Shown here piece after piece: positions 50,541-59,346 of a stretch of 64,000 nucleotides of DNA. The notes beneath the pieces were generated by a model. That model was not told the origin of the DNA and did not search any database. It worked only from the letters and a program-made list of their open reading frames with translations. Numbering within the stretch: position 1 is the stretch's first letter; every line of letters starts with the position of its first letter. The stretch covers positions 62,001 through 126,000 of the forward strand of contig NZ_JAINZZ010000004.1 of NCBI RefSeq assembly GCF_019890725.1, written 5' to 3'. The stretch comes from Actinacidiphila acidipaludis. GTDB taxonomy: Bacteria; Actinomycetota; Actinomycetes; Streptomycetales; Streptomycetaceae. Both the position numbers and the translations under genes were made by a program.

Positions 50541-52394
50541 TCAGGCCCGCCGCACCACCAGTTCCGTGTTGCGGTCGCGCGCCGCGCCCGCCGAGGACTC
50601 CCGCACGCCACTCGTCATGGCCTCCGGCAGACCGGGCGCGTTGTAGGACAACTCCCGGTACAGCGAGGCGAGTCCGGTCTGCGAGAGGTCGCTCGTGTCG
50701 GTCCGGTAGGGCGCCGAGGACTCGATGAGGGTGGTGAACAGCGACACCGTCCCGTCGTGGTTGTCCACGAGTTCGAGCAGCCGGGCGTGGTGCGGATAGT
50801 CCACGTGCGAGGCCGTGTTGACCTCCCAGAAGGACCGGCTCGCGGTGGCGTGCGGGTGCGGGGTGATCTGGTTGACGTGGCTGTGGCCGTTGATCCAGGC
50901 CACCACGTTGGGGAAGCGGCTCAGCAGATCGATGACGTCCTGGCCGTCGTGGCGGTCCTCCTCCGGGCGGGCGGCGTCGCGGCGCCGGGTCATGCTGGGG
51001 CTGTGGTGGTGGCTGAACACCAGGATCAGCGCGTCGTCCGCCGCCGCGTTGCGCACCACGTGCCCGTCGGCGTCGTACGACACCGCGTTGTACGCGGTCA
51101 GCGTCCGCTCCAGCCAGTCCATCTGGGCGCTGCCCACCGAGCCCTGGAAGTGGCCGCTGCGGTAGGTGGTGTCGAGGCTGATGCCCATGACGCCGTCGGC
51201 GATCGGGAAGGCGTAGTACTGCAGGTCGTCGTTGAGGTGGTCCTCGGTGTAGCCGTGGCCGACGGGACCCGCGCCGCCGTACGCGGGGTCGAGGTGGGCG
51301 GCCAGGTACTCGTGCGGGGTGAACAGCGCCCGCGCGGGATCGGGGGTGACCGTGCGGGCCTTGGCGGCGTTGCGGGTCAGGATGTCCTTGAAGACCGTGC
51401 TCTTGGGATCGTCGCCACTGTTCAGCACCTTGGCGAAGGCGGCCACGTCGGCGTCCGGCACGGTCATCAGCTTGCGACCCGACACGGCGGCGTCCCGCAG
51501 TTGCTGGTCCTCGGGCGCCAGGCAGCCGCCGGGCAGGGCGTCGTGGTTGCCGGGTGCGGAGAACCACGGCACGGACAGGCCGGGGCTGGTCACCGGGCGG
51601 ATCGCGGCCTCCAGGTAGCCGGGGATGTGCGGCATGCCGCGCAGCTTGTCGACATCGCGCAGGGCGCTCTCGGCCTGCCAGAACAGCCGCAGACCCGAGT
51701 TCTGCGTGCCCTCGTAGTGCGTGGGGTCCCCGGTGTTCGGCGTGATCCGGCCGCCGCTCATCGCGGTGAGGTACCACTGCAGCTCGATGGAGGAGTTGCT
51801 GTCGACGTTGTCACCGGTGGAGACCACGAACGCGGGCGGCAGGCCGGTGTGCGGGGCCGCGGTCAGCGCGTTGACCTGCTCGACGAGCGCGACCGCGCCC
51901 GGCACGGTCAGCGCCTCCTGCAGCCGCCACGAGCCGAGCGAGCCGGCCCGCAGGAACTCGGTGCGCAACGGGCTCTGCACGTCCGCGAGATGAAGGTCGG
52001 TGAGCTGCACGAAGCAGGCCAGCGGCGTGCGCCGGCCGGCCCGCTGGGCGCCGGCCGCGGCCAGATCGGTCCGCACCACCGTCGGCCAGCCGGGACCCTG
52101 GACGATCCTGCGGTAGCCGTGACCGCCGCTGATCCGGGCGGTCGTGTCGAGAGTGGTCAGGCCGTAGGGCGCGGCCCGGTGGACGGCGGCGCGGTGCGTC
52201 GCGCCCGCCACCGGGTGCGGGAGCGGGGCGGTGGGACGCACGGTGGCCGGGTGTGTCGCGGCGGCCGCGGCGGCATGGCCGCGGCCCTCGAGCGCGCCGA
52301 GCGGCCAGAGGGTGGCGGTGGCGGCCGCGGCGAGCGAGGCGCCCGAACTCAGAAGGAAATGACGGCGGTTGACAGCGGAACGGGTCCCGGTCAT
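50541..52394 (-). CDS. Tat-exported metallophosphoesterase (TIGR03767-like)
   Basis: 617 aa. A twin-arginine signal (NRRHFLLSSGASLAAAATATLWPLGAL) predicts Tat export. The calcineurin-like motifs are in order: QLTDLHLADVQ near residue 130, STGDNVDSN near 190, PGNHDALPGG near 290, FSHHHSPS near 465 and NGHSHVNQITPH near 500. This is the architecture of the actinobacterial TIGR03767 metallophosphoesterases, probably active outside the cell on phosphoesters. GGAGG precedes the ATG. Confidence 0.88.
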   Translation of the reverse strand: MTGTRSAVNRRHFLLSSGASLAAAATATLWPLGALEGRGHAAAAAATHPATVRPTAPLPHPVAGATHRAAVHRAAPYGLTTLDTTARISGGHGYRRIVQGPGWPTVVRTDLAAAGAQRAGRRTPLACFVQLTDLHLADVQSPLRTEFLRAGSLGSWRLQEALTVPGAVALVEQVNALTAAPHTGLPPAFVVSTGDNVDSNSSIELQWYLTAMSGGRITPNTGDPTHYEGTQNSGLRLFWQAESALRDVDKLRGMPHIPGYLEAAIRPVTSPGLSVPWFSAPGNHDALPGGCLAPEDQQLRDAAVSGRKLMTVPDADVAAFAKVLNSGDDPKSTVFKDILTRNAAKARTVTPDPARALFTPHEYLAAHLDPAYGGAGPVGHGYTEDHLNDDLQYYAFPIADGVMGISLDTTYRSGHFQGSVGSAQMDWLERTLTAYNAVSYDADGHVVRNAAADDALILVFSHHHSPSMTRRRDAARPEEDRHDGQDVIDLLSRFPNVVAWINGHSHVNQITPHPHATASRSFWEVNTASHVDYPHHARLLELVDNHDGTVSLFTTLIESSAPYRTDTSDLSQTGLASLYRELSYNAPGLPEAMTSGVRESSAGAARDRNTELVVRRA

Positions 52395-52742
52395 GAGGGG
52401 GTCCTCCGGTGCGGTGCGCCGCATCGGCACACGGTCACTGAACCGAATGTCTCCTCATGAGCGTGGGCGGCCGCGATGGCCCCGGCGTGAACGACGCCGG
52501 AACTCCACAGCGCCGTAAGCCGTCAGGTCAGGCCCGTGTCCGGCACGGCGGCCGTGCCTGGTGGGCGCCGGGGAAACGGCACTTGACGTGTGAGGGGGCG
52601 GCGCGGGAACGTCACCCGGCGTATGGGGGCTCGGGGGGTACGTCACCGGGCGTGCGGGGCTCGGGGATACGCCACCCGGCAGCGTGTCGGCGCCGGCGCG
52701 TCACAGCCCGCGCATCACACCCCCCGCATCACAGCCCGCGCA
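52395..52742. other. 348-bp intergenic region with repeats
   Basis: Between the phosphoesterase start and the response-regulator stop. No gene is supported. The right half is made of repeats (52609-52745). The left part should hold the phosphoesterase promoter, which I cannot place. Confidence 0.55.
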
Positions 52743-52745
52743 TCA
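52609..52745. repeat. imperfect tandem repeats
   Basis: Three degenerate copies of a ~30-bp unit with the core ACGTCACC(C/G)GGCGT...GGGGCTCGGGG, followed by three copies of CGCATCACA spaced by C-rich DNA that run into the response-regulator stop codon. The copies are few, unequal and without unique spacers, so this is not CRISPR. Confidence 0.7.
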
Positions 52746-53351
52746 CAGCCAGCCCCGCTCGTCGGCCACGCGCAGCGCCTCCGCACGGTTGCGGGTGGCG
52801 GTCTTGGCGATCGCGGCGGACAGGTAGTTGCGGACCGTGCCCTCCGACAGGTAGAGCCGCGCGGCGATGTCCGCCACGCCCGCGCCGGAGCGGGTGGCGT
52901 TGAGCACGTCGCGCTCGCGCGCGGTGAGCGGGGACTCGCCCGCCGCGAGGGTCGCCGCCGCCAGCGCGGGGTCGACGACCCGCTGTCCCGCCATCACGCG
53001 GCGGATCGCGTCGGCGAGCGTCTCCGGCGGCGCGTCCTTGACGACGAAGCCGACCGCCCCCGCCTCCATCGCGCGGCGCAGGTACCCGGCGCGGCCGAAG
53101 GTCGTCAGGATCACCACACGGCAGGCGGGAAGGCGTTTGGCCAGCACCGCGGCCGCGGCCAGCCCGTCCAGGCCCGGCATCTCGATGTCGAGCAGGGCGA
53201 CGTCCGGCCGATGCTCGGCGGCGGCGTCGGCGACCTGGTCGCCCCGGCCCACGGAGGCGACGACCTCGAAGTCCTCCTCCAGTTCCAGCAGCGCGGACAG
53301 CGCGCCGCGGATGAGGTCCTGGTCGTCGGCGAGCAGCAGGCGGATCGTCAT
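52743..53351 (-). CDS. NarL-family response regulator
   Basis: 202 aa. Receiver domain LLADDQDLIRGAL, phospho-acceptor Asp in VALLDIEMPGLDG, Lys in VVKDAPPE; LuxR-type output domain LTARERDVLNATRSGAGVADIAARLYLSEGTVRNYLSAAIAKTATRNRAEA. It is the partner of the kinase immediately upstream, whose stop overlaps this start by 4 nt. The DesR/LiaR-like type usually controls membrane or ABC-transporter genes. The shared dyad at 55210 and 59375 is its probable site. Confidence 0.9.
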   Translation of the reverse strand: MTIRLLLADDQDLIRGALSALLELEEDFEVVASVGRGDQVADAAAEHRPDVALLDIEMPGLDGLAAAAVLAKRLPACRVVILTTFGRAGYLRRAMEAGAVGFVVKDAPPETLADAIRRVMAGQRVVDPALAAATLAAGESPLTARERDVLNATRSGAGVADIAARLYLSEGTVRNYLSAAIAKTATRNRAEALRVADERGWL

Positions 53352-54586
53352 GCCGATGTCATGCCCATCCCGGCGAGTGACACGCGCAGCCGCCAGCCGC
53401 CCGGATCCGCCGGCCCCGCCTCCACGCTGCCGCCGGCCGCCGCCACGCGTTCCCGCAGGCCGGTCAGGCCGTTGCCCCCCACCCGGGCGGGCCGCCCGGC
53501 GGGCGCTGCGGGCCCGGCCGCACGGGGTACGGCCCCGACGCCGTCGTCGCGGATCTCCACGTGCTCGGCCGACAGCGTGATCGTGCACCGGCTGGCGTTG
53601 GCGTGCCGGACCACGTTGGTCAGGCCCTCGCGGACCACCCAGCCGAACAGCTCACGGTGCTCGGCGTCGACCATGTCGGTCGCGGTCGGCAGGTCGGCGA
53701 CGATCCCTGCGGCCCGCAACAGCTCACGTCCGCGCGCGAGTTCACCGGCCAGGTTCACCTCGCGGTAGCCCGTCACGGCGGCCCGCACGTCCGCCAGCGC
53801 CTGGCGGCCGAGCTCCTCGACGGCGGTGATCTCGTCGAGCGCGCGGGACGAGCCGGCGGCGGCGAGCCGGCGGGCGAGCGCGCTCTTGACGGTGATGACC
53901 GTGAGCGAGTGGCCGAGCAGGTCGTGCAGGTCCCGGGCGATGCGGTTGCGTTCGGCCTCGGAGGCCAGCCGCGCGACCTCGGCCCTGGCCTCCACCAGTG
54001 CCAGGTTGGTGGCGGCGGTCTGCGCGAAGGCGTGCACGGTCAGCGCGGTGAAGAGCACCGCCAGGGCCTCGAAGGTGGCGGGACCGCTGTGCCACGAGGG
54101 CACGAGCGGCGGCACGACCAGGGGCGCCAGCGTGCCGGCCGCCACCACGGGCACGGCGTACCGCTGGAAGAAGATCGTGGCCAGGGAGACGGTCACCGCG
54201 GCGAGGAAGAAGGCGAACTCGCGGGCGAACGGCAGCTCGGCCACGAACAGCGCGGTCATCGCGCCCAGCAGGCACCGGTGGAACCAGGGGTGTTCGGTGA
54301 CGGTGACGGCCTCCAGCAGGTAGCAGGCGCAGAAGGCCGCCACGATCAGATAGCCGGCCAGGGCCCGGTCGCCTGTGGAGTACTGCCCGAGCAAGCCCGC
54401 GGTGATGATCGGGTAGACCAGCATCCCCAGGGACAGCATCCGGCGGCGCCAGCCCTGCTGCCAGCGCAGTTCGGCGTCGGACGACCCGCTCCCCGGCCTC
54501 CCCGGCGAGGGGTCGGGGAGCGGGTCGCGCAGGGGTTCGGACGGCGGGGGGCCGGGCGGCCCCCCGCCGGGAGCGGTGGACGTCAC
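53348..54586 (-). CDS. DesK-type sensor histidine kinase
   Basis: 412 aa from GTG. A Pro-rich cytoplasmic N-terminus is followed by about five spans (residues 55-190). The dimerisation/phospho-acceptor box is ERNRIARDLHDLLGHSLTVITVKSAL with His near 222, and the HATPase_c part has GLTNVVRHANAS, IRDDGVGA and GGNGLTGLRERV. With no extracytoplasmic domain it probably senses the membrane itself. The GTG overlaps the stop of the membrane-protein gene (GTGA) and its stop overlaps the regulator. Confidence 0.9.
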   Translation of the reverse strand: MTSTAPGGGPPGPPPSEPLRDPLPDPSPGRPGSGSSDAELRWQQGWRRRMLSLGMLVYPIITAGLLGQYSTGDRALAGYLIVAAFCACYLLEAVTVTEHPWFHRCLLGAMTALFVAELPFAREFAFFLAAVTVSLATIFFQRYAVPVVAAGTLAPLVVPPLVPSWHSGPATFEALAVLFTALTVHAFAQTAATNLALVEARAEVARLASEAERNRIARDLHDLLGHSLTVITVKSALARRLAAAGSSRALDEITAVEELGRQALADVRAAVTGYREVNLAGELARGRELLRAAGIVADLPTATDMVDAEHRELFGWVVREGLTNVVRHANASRCTITLSAEHVEIRDDGVGAVPRAAGPAAPAGRPARVGGNGLTGLRERVAAAGGSVEAGPADPGGWRLRVSLAGMGMTSA

Positions 54587-55149
54587 GAGTGAGCCTTCCC
54601 CGCGGGCGGGCAGGTGAAGAGCTGCCGTACCCCGCGGCTGTTCGCGGAGGCGACGACGGCGGCCACGACCACGCCGCAGATCGCCTGGTCGGCCTTCATC
54701 CAGGCCGGGAACCAGCCCGGCAGGGTCAGGATGGCGACGATCGCGCAGAGCGAGGCGGCCGACAGGATGCGCAGCCGCCGGTAGGCGCCGCGCGAGCCGC
54801 GGGCCGCGCGGTCGGCGCACAGGAGCATCACCAGGGCGCCGCCGGCCACGAACGTGCCCCGGATCCAGACCGCGGGTTTCACCGCGGAGGCGTCGACGCG
54901 GCTGAGCACCGCGGCGGTCGCGAGGGTCAGCACGCCGACGGCCAGGTAGCCGCCGACGAGCAGCTTGATCCGGCGGAACGCCCGCACGCCCCGGACGTCG
55001 CCGAGGCGGGTGACGGAAGCGGTGACGGAAGCGGGGGAAGCGGGGGAAGCGGGGGAAGCGGGGGAAGCGGTGCCGCCGGGAGCCGCGGTGGCCTCGGCGG
55101 TGCGGGTGGACGGGGTGACGGTCGCGTGGTTCTCATCGAGTGCGTTCAT
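54583..55149 (-). CDS. membrane protein at the head of a kinase operon
   Basis: 188 aa. A disordered N-terminus with (SPA) repeats leads into four spans at about residues 66-85, 95-113, 128-145 and 152-170. The family is not recognised. It is the first gene of the operon membrane protein-kinase-regulator, with 4-nt overlaps throughout, so it may be a sensing or accessory partner of the kinase. The TGACA-TT-TGTCA dyad lies 61 nt upstream of its ATG. Confidence 0.72.
   Translation of the reverse strand: MNALDENHATVTPSTRTAEATAAPGGTASPASPASPASPASVTASVTRLGDVRGVRAFRRIKLLVGGYLAVGVLTLATAAVLSRVDASAVKPAVWIRGTFVAGGALVMLLCADRAARGSRGAYRRLRILSAASLCAIVAILTLPGWFPAWMKADQAICGVVVAAVVASANSRGVRQLFTCPPAGKAHS
55033..55068 (-). 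repeat. 9-bp coding tandem repeat
   Basis: Four perfect copies of GGGGGAAGC encode SPA repeats in the N-terminus of the membrane protein at 54583. Confidence 0.85.
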
Positions 55150-55181
55150 ACCGTCACAGTGGCCGCGGGCACCCGGGTGCG

Positions 55182-55221
55182 GGCAGTGTGATACCCCATC
55201 ACCTCGCCATGACATTTGTCA
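55182..55221 (-). promoter_or_regulatory. shared dyad promoter of the membrane protein-kinase-regulator operon
   Basis: TGACA-TT-TGTCA (55210-55221 as read on the plus strand) lies 61 nt before the start at 55149. Reading toward the gene, CACTGCC begins exactly 21 nt after the dyad (55188-55182). The same layout occurs before the ABC operon at 59313. Confidence 0.65.
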
Positions 55222-55255
55222 GGGTCCGGCGGCGCGGACGGCCGCCGGGACGCGT

Positions 55256-56269
55256 TCAGCGGCGCTGCCACCAGTGCCGCTTGAGCGACGGCGTCACCGC
55301 GTGGATGGCCGGGCGCAGCAGGTCGAAGGTGACGACCGTGGCGCTGGCGGCCGGGGTGGTCGCCGCGGGGGCGCCCTCGGGCGCCTGCCGGGGGGCGACC
55401 GGCCGGATCGCGGGCAGCAGCAGGCCCAGGCAGACCAGCTTGATCTGGTCGTCGTCCATGGGCACGGCGGCGAAGACCGGGGCGCCGGCGAAGCCGTCCG
55501 GCAGCGGGGTGGTCCAGCGTACGGGCGCCGCCGGGTCGTCGGAGGTTCGGGTGACCGCGCCCGGCAGCAGCACCTGCGGGCGGTCGGGGTGCTTGCGCCC
55601 CGCCTGCTCCTCGACGGTGTGGCCGAGCGCGTAGGCGGGCAGCGGTTCTGCGCCGATCTGCGCGATGTCCGCCGGCTGTGCGGCGAGGCCCGCGGTGACC
55701 TCGTCGGTCGTCCAGTGCCAGCCGCGCTTCTCGGCGTGGATGTGCAGGTCGGTGGTGGGCATGACGGCCACCCCGAGGTCGCCGAGCCGCGTCCACTTGC
55801 GGGCGAAGGACGGCAGCACCAGCTCGTCGGCGGGCAGCTCGGGGGCCGCCAGGCCGTCGCGCAGCGTGAACTGGCCGAGCTCGTAGCGGGTACGGGACTC
55901 GGCGGTGACGAGGTACTGCCGGATCACCTCATGGCCGGCCGCGGTCTCGACGAGGTCGTTGTACCAGAACGCCGTGGCGAAGCTCCGGTCGGCGCGGGCG
56001 GCCTGGAACGGCAGCGTCACACGGGCGGCCGCCTCCAGCACGGCCGCCTCGACGAGGTTGACCGGCTCGGCGTCGTCCGGCGCGGCCGCGGCGGCGTCCT
56101 CCGCCGTCTCCGGCGCCTCGGCCTCCTCCGCCGCGTCGGAGCCCTCCCGGCCCCCGGCCGCGTCCGGGCTCGCGGATCCCTCCGCGGCCGCGGAGCCCTC
56201 CGGGGTCCCGGCCTCCGGGGAGGAGCCGGCGTCGTCGGAGCTGTGGGGCGTCTCAGGGGTCTCGGGCAC
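55256..56269 (-). CDS. hypothetical protein, possibly a degenerate trypsin-like domain
   Basis: 337 aa from GTG. The first 65 residues are Ala/Glu/Asp-rich and disordered. The rest has a faint chymotrypsin-fold order: DRSFATAFWYN then EVIRQYLVTAESRTRY where an active protease would read VTAAH; GDLGVAVMPTTDLH at the Asp region; and GFAGAPVFAAVP where GxSGxP is expected. If this reading is right, His and Ser are both lost and the protein is a pseudo-protease. No signal peptide is visible. It sits between the two kinase operons. Confidence 0.5.
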   Translation of the reverse strand: MPETPETPHSSDDAGSSPEAGTPEGSAAAEGSASPDAAGGREGSDAAEEAEAPETAEDAAAAAPDDAEPVNLVEAAVLEAAARVTLPFQAARADRSFATAFWYNDLVETAAGHEVIRQYLVTAESRTRYELGQFTLRDGLAAPELPADELVLPSFARKWTRLGDLGVAVMPTTDLHIHAEKRGWHWTTDEVTAGLAAQPADIAQIGAEPLPAYALGHTVEEQAGRKHPDRPQVLLPGAVTRTSDDPAAPVRWTTPLPDGFAGAPVFAAVPMDDDQIKLVCLGLLLPAIRPVAPRQAPEGAPAATTPAASATVVTFDLLRPAIHAVTPSLKRHWWQRR

Positions 56270-56342
56270 GTCCCGGACCCTACTACCCGGCGTGCGGTGC
56301 GTCGGCCGCGCCCCACCGCCGCCGCCCGTACCGCGCGCCGGG

Positions 56343-57599
56343 CTACTCCCGGCCGCCGCCCGCGCGGCCGCCCTCCGCGCCCACCGGCGCCGGGTCCAGC
56401 GGGACCGACGCCCTGAGCACGAAGCCGCCGTCGCCGGAGCGGTCGGTGCGGAGAGTGCCGCCGGCCAGGATCAGGCGCTCGGTCAGGCCGGTGAGGCCGT
56501 TGCCCGGTTCGAGGTCGTCGCCCGGGCCGCGGCCGTCGTCGGAGACGGTCAGGGTGGCCAGACCGCCCGCGGTCTCCAGCGCCACCACGCAAGTGGCGGC
56601 GCCGCTGTGCCGGACGACGTTGGTGACCGCCTCGCGCAGCGCCCAGGCCAGCGCGCCCTCGGCCTCGGGGGCCAGACCGGGCGGCGGGCCGTCGGCGTGG
56701 ACCCGGGCGGTGACCCCGGCCGAGGCCAGCGCGGTGCGGGCGCCGGCCAGCTCGGCCGTCAGGGTCGGCCTGCGGTAGCCGCTGACCGCCTCGCGCACGT
56801 CCACCAGCGCCTGGCGGCTGACCTTCTCGATGTCGGCGACCTGCTCGGCCGCGTCGTCCGGCCGGTCCGGCAGCATGCGGCCGGCCAGCTCACTCTTGAG
56901 GGTGATCAGCGAGAGCGAGTGCCCGAGCAGGTCGTGCAGGTCACGGGCGAGCCGCAGCCGTTCCTCGGTCGCGGCGAGCTGGGCCACCGTCTCCCGGGCC
57001 TCCCGCAGCTCCCGCATCGTGCGGACGAGCTGCTTGACCCCGACCATGGCGAACCCGCCGAGCAGCGCGGGGATGATCAGCGCCGGGTACAGGTCGCCGC
57101 CGCTGTCCACGCTCGCGCCGATCGCGGCCAGCACCGCGGTCACGGCGGGTACCGCCCACCGGGACTCCCGGAACGGCAGCGCGGCCCCGCAGGCCACCGC
57201 CACGTACACGAAGAGCACCAGCCAGGACTTGCCGAGCGTCGCCGACAGCAGGGCGGACAGCCCGGTCTGCGCGACCAGCACCGCGTACACCCACTGCTCG
57301 GGCTTCTCGCGGGCGTTGGTACGCAGGAAGACCAGCGCGAGGTAGGCGAGGACGAAGGCGGCCAGGCCCAGCGCGGCGGCCGTGGTCACCAGGACTCCGT
57401 GGCCGCCGTCGGCCAGGTCGCTGACCGGCGCGCCCAGGTACACCAGCCAGATGCCGACCCAGGCCAGCTTGACCAGCGCCTGCTTGCGGGTCTCCGGGGC
57501 GCGGCCCATGGAGGTGGAGTCGGTCTCCTCCACCTCCCGGCGCCACGCCGGCCACTGTTCCTTCTGCCGGCCCGTCTGGCTGCCCATGGGACCGATCAT
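56343..57599 (-). CDS. DesK-type sensor histidine kinase, no adjacent regulator
   Basis: 418 aa. About five spans (residues 45-185), then ERLRLARDLHDLLGHSLSLITLKSELAGR with the phospho-acceptor His near 224, and HATPase motifs AVTNVVRHSGAA, VSDDGRGPGDD and GNGLTGLTERL. The ATG overlaps the permease stop (ATGA), so it is the third gene of an ABC ATPase-permease-kinase operon, a common layout for exporter sensing. The regulator gene normally next in line is absent; the gene at 55256 follows instead. Confidence 0.9.
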   Translation of the reverse strand: MIGPMGSQTGRQKEQWPAWRREVEETDSTSMGRAPETRKQALVKLAWVGIWLVYLGAPVSDLADGGHGVLVTTAAALGLAAFVLAYLALVFLRTNAREKPEQWVYAVLVAQTGLSALLSATLGKSWLVLFVYVAVACGAALPFRESRWAVPAVTAVLAAIGASVDSGGDLYPALIIPALLGGFAMVGVKQLVRTMRELREARETVAQLAATEERLRLARDLHDLLGHSLSLITLKSELAGRMLPDRPDDAAEQVADIEKVSRQALVDVREAVSGYRRPTLTAELAGARTALASAGVTARVHADGPPPGLAPEAEGALAWALREAVTNVVRHSGAATCVVALETAGGLATLTVSDDGRGPGDDLEPGNGLTGLTERLILAGGTLRTDRSGDGGFVLRASVPLDPAPVGAEGGRAGGGRE

Positions 57600-58336
57600 G
57601 CCTTCCGGGTGTCCTTGCGGTACAGCCAGGCGGCCGCCCCGGCGAACAGCAGCAGGTACACGAGGAGGACGGTGACGTCCTTGGCGTGCGGGGCGTGGCC
57701 CAGCTCGATCGACCTGCCGAGGTTGGCGTACGGCCCGGCAGGCAGGTAACCGGCCAGCGTCTGCAGCCAGTGCGGGAAGTTGTACAGCGGAACCCACAGG
57801 CCGCCGAGGATGGCGAGGCCGAAGTAGAAGATCATCGAGATCGGGCGGGCCGCGTCGGCGGTCGCGAGGTACCCGATGGCCACGCCGAGCGCGGCGAAGA
57901 CCAGGCTGCCCGCCCAGGTGGCGACGCCGATGCCGACCCACTGCCAGGCGTCCAGGCGGACGTTCTTCACCGTGGCGCCCAGCACCAGCACGATCAGGAT
58001 CGAGGGGAGGCTGACGGTCGCCGCCGAGGCGATCTTCGCGGCGACGTAACCCCGGCCGGGCAGCGCGGTCAGCCGGAGCTGGCGCACCCAGCCCTTCTCG
58101 CGCTCGCGGGCGATCCGCTCGGCGTTGCCCATCAGCACCGCCGTCATCGCGCCGAACGCCGCCATCGCGGTCATCAGGTAGGCCAGTGCGCTCAGGCCGG
58201 TGTCCCCCGCCGTGGCGCCCTTCTTGTAGCCCAGGCTGACGCCGAGGAAGAGCATCGCCGGGTACATCACCGAGAAGAACATGAACTTGCGGTTCCGCAG
58301 GGTACGGGTGATCTCCAGCTTGACCAGGGTCTTCAT
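57596..58336 (-). CDS. ABC-2 type exporter permease
   Basis: 246 aa with six spans. It begins MKTLVKLEITRTLRNRKFMFFSVMYPAMLFLGVSLGY, typical of ABC-2 permeases, and has the family region GNAERIAREREKGWVRQLRLTALPGRGYVAAKI near residues 70-102. It forms the membrane part of the exporter with the ATPase whose stop overlaps its start. Substrates of such actinobacterial pairs are lipids or antibiotics acting on the envelope, but none can be assigned. Confidence 0.9.
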   Translation of the reverse strand: MKTLVKLEITRTLRNRKFMFFSVMYPAMLFLGVSLGYKKGATAGDTGLSALAYLMTAMAAFGAMTAVLMGNAERIAREREKGWVRQLRLTALPGRGYVAAKIASAATVSLPSILIVLVLGATVKNVRLDAWQWVGIGVATWAGSLVFAALGVAIGYLATADAARPISMIFYFGLAILGGLWVPLYNFPHWLQTLAGYLPAGPYANLGRSIELGHAPHAKDVTVLLVYLLLFAGAAAWLYRKDTRKA

Positions 58337-59313
58337 CGGTTACCCGCCTCCTCGGCGGTAGCGGCGTCGGTGATCGCGAGGAAGGCCTGCTCCAGGCCGA
58401 GGCCGGAGACCTCCAGGTTGCGCGGGTACAGGCCGAGGCCGTACACCGCGTGCATGGTCGCGTCCGCGTCGTCGGAGCGGATGCGGACCGTCGGGCCGGT
58501 GACGTCCAGGCCGACCAGGTGCGGCAGGGTGCCGAGCAGGTCGCTGTCGACGGTGCCGTCGAGGTCGAAGGTGATGCGCCGGGCGCCGGCCCTGGCCTTG
58601 ATCTCGGCGGCGGTGCCGTCGGCGATCAGGCGGCCCTGGTGCAGCACCAGGACGCGGTCGGCGATGGCGTCGGCCTCTTCGAGGTAGTGGGTGGCGAAGA
58701 GCACCGCCTTGCCCTCGTCGACCTGGGCGCGCATGGTCGCCCAGAACGCCTGCCGGGCGGAGACGTCCATGCCGGTGGTCGGCTCGTCCAGCACGATGAG
58801 GTCGTTGGCGCCGGCGGTCGCCAGGGCGAACCGCACCCGCTGCTCCTGGCCGCCGGAGAGCTTGTTGACCTTGCGGTCCCGGATGTCGGTGATGCCGGCC
58901 GCGGCCATGACGTCCGCCACCGGGTAGCGCCGCGGGTGCAGGTCGCAGGCCAGGCCGACCAGCTCGCGGACGGTGACCTCCTCCATCAGACCGCCGGACT
59001 GCAGCATCGCGCCGACCCGGCCGGCCGCGATGGCCTGCGTGGGGGTCTGCCCGAAGAGGCGGACCGTGCCGTGGTCGGGGTTCTTCAGCCCGAGCAGCAG
59101 GTCCAGCGCGGTGGACTTGCCGGCGCCGTTGGGGCCGAGGAGGGCGACGGTCTCGCCCGGGTGGAGGCTCAGGCTCAGGTCCGAGACGGCCCGGACGGGC
59201 CCGAAGCTCTTGGCGACGTCGGTGAACGAGACGACGGGCTCCGCCGGGGCGGCGCCGTCCGCGGGGCTGACGGGACGCTTCCCGGTCCCGGTCTGTGCGG
59301 CAGGTGCGGTCAT
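58333..59313 (-). CDS. ABC exporter ATPase
   Basis: 326 aa. Walker A GPNGAGKS (near residue 60), Q-loop MLQSGG, signature LSGGQEQR (near 150), Walker B LIVLDEPTTGMD and switch His in THYLEE. The C-terminal 90 residues are the small accessory domain seen in DrrA-like ATPases. First gene of an operon with the permease and kinase. The dyad promoter at 59347-59391 is upstream. Confidence 0.92.
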   Translation of the reverse strand: MTAPAAQTGTGKRPVSPADGAAPAEPVVSFTDVAKSFGPVRAVSDLSLSLHPGETVALLGPNGAGKSTALDLLLGLKNPDHGTVRLFGQTPTQAIAAGRVGAMLQSGGLMEEVTVRELVGLACDLHPRRYPVADVMAAAGITDIRDRKVNKLSGGQEQRVRFALATAGANDLIVLDEPTTGMDVSARQAFWATMRAQVDEGKAVLFATHYLEEADAIADRVLVLHQGRLIADGTAAEIKARAGARRITFDLDGTVDSDLLGTLPHLVGLDVTGPTVRIRSDDADATMHAVYGLGLYPRNLEVSGLGLEQAFLAITDAATAEEAGNR

Positions 59314-59346
59314 GGCACCCAGGGTCGCGGTCGCGGCCCCTTGCCC

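Noticed and set aside
52609..52745. CRISPR-like array
   Set aside because: Units are imperfect, few, of unequal length and without distinct spacers, and no cas gene is present.
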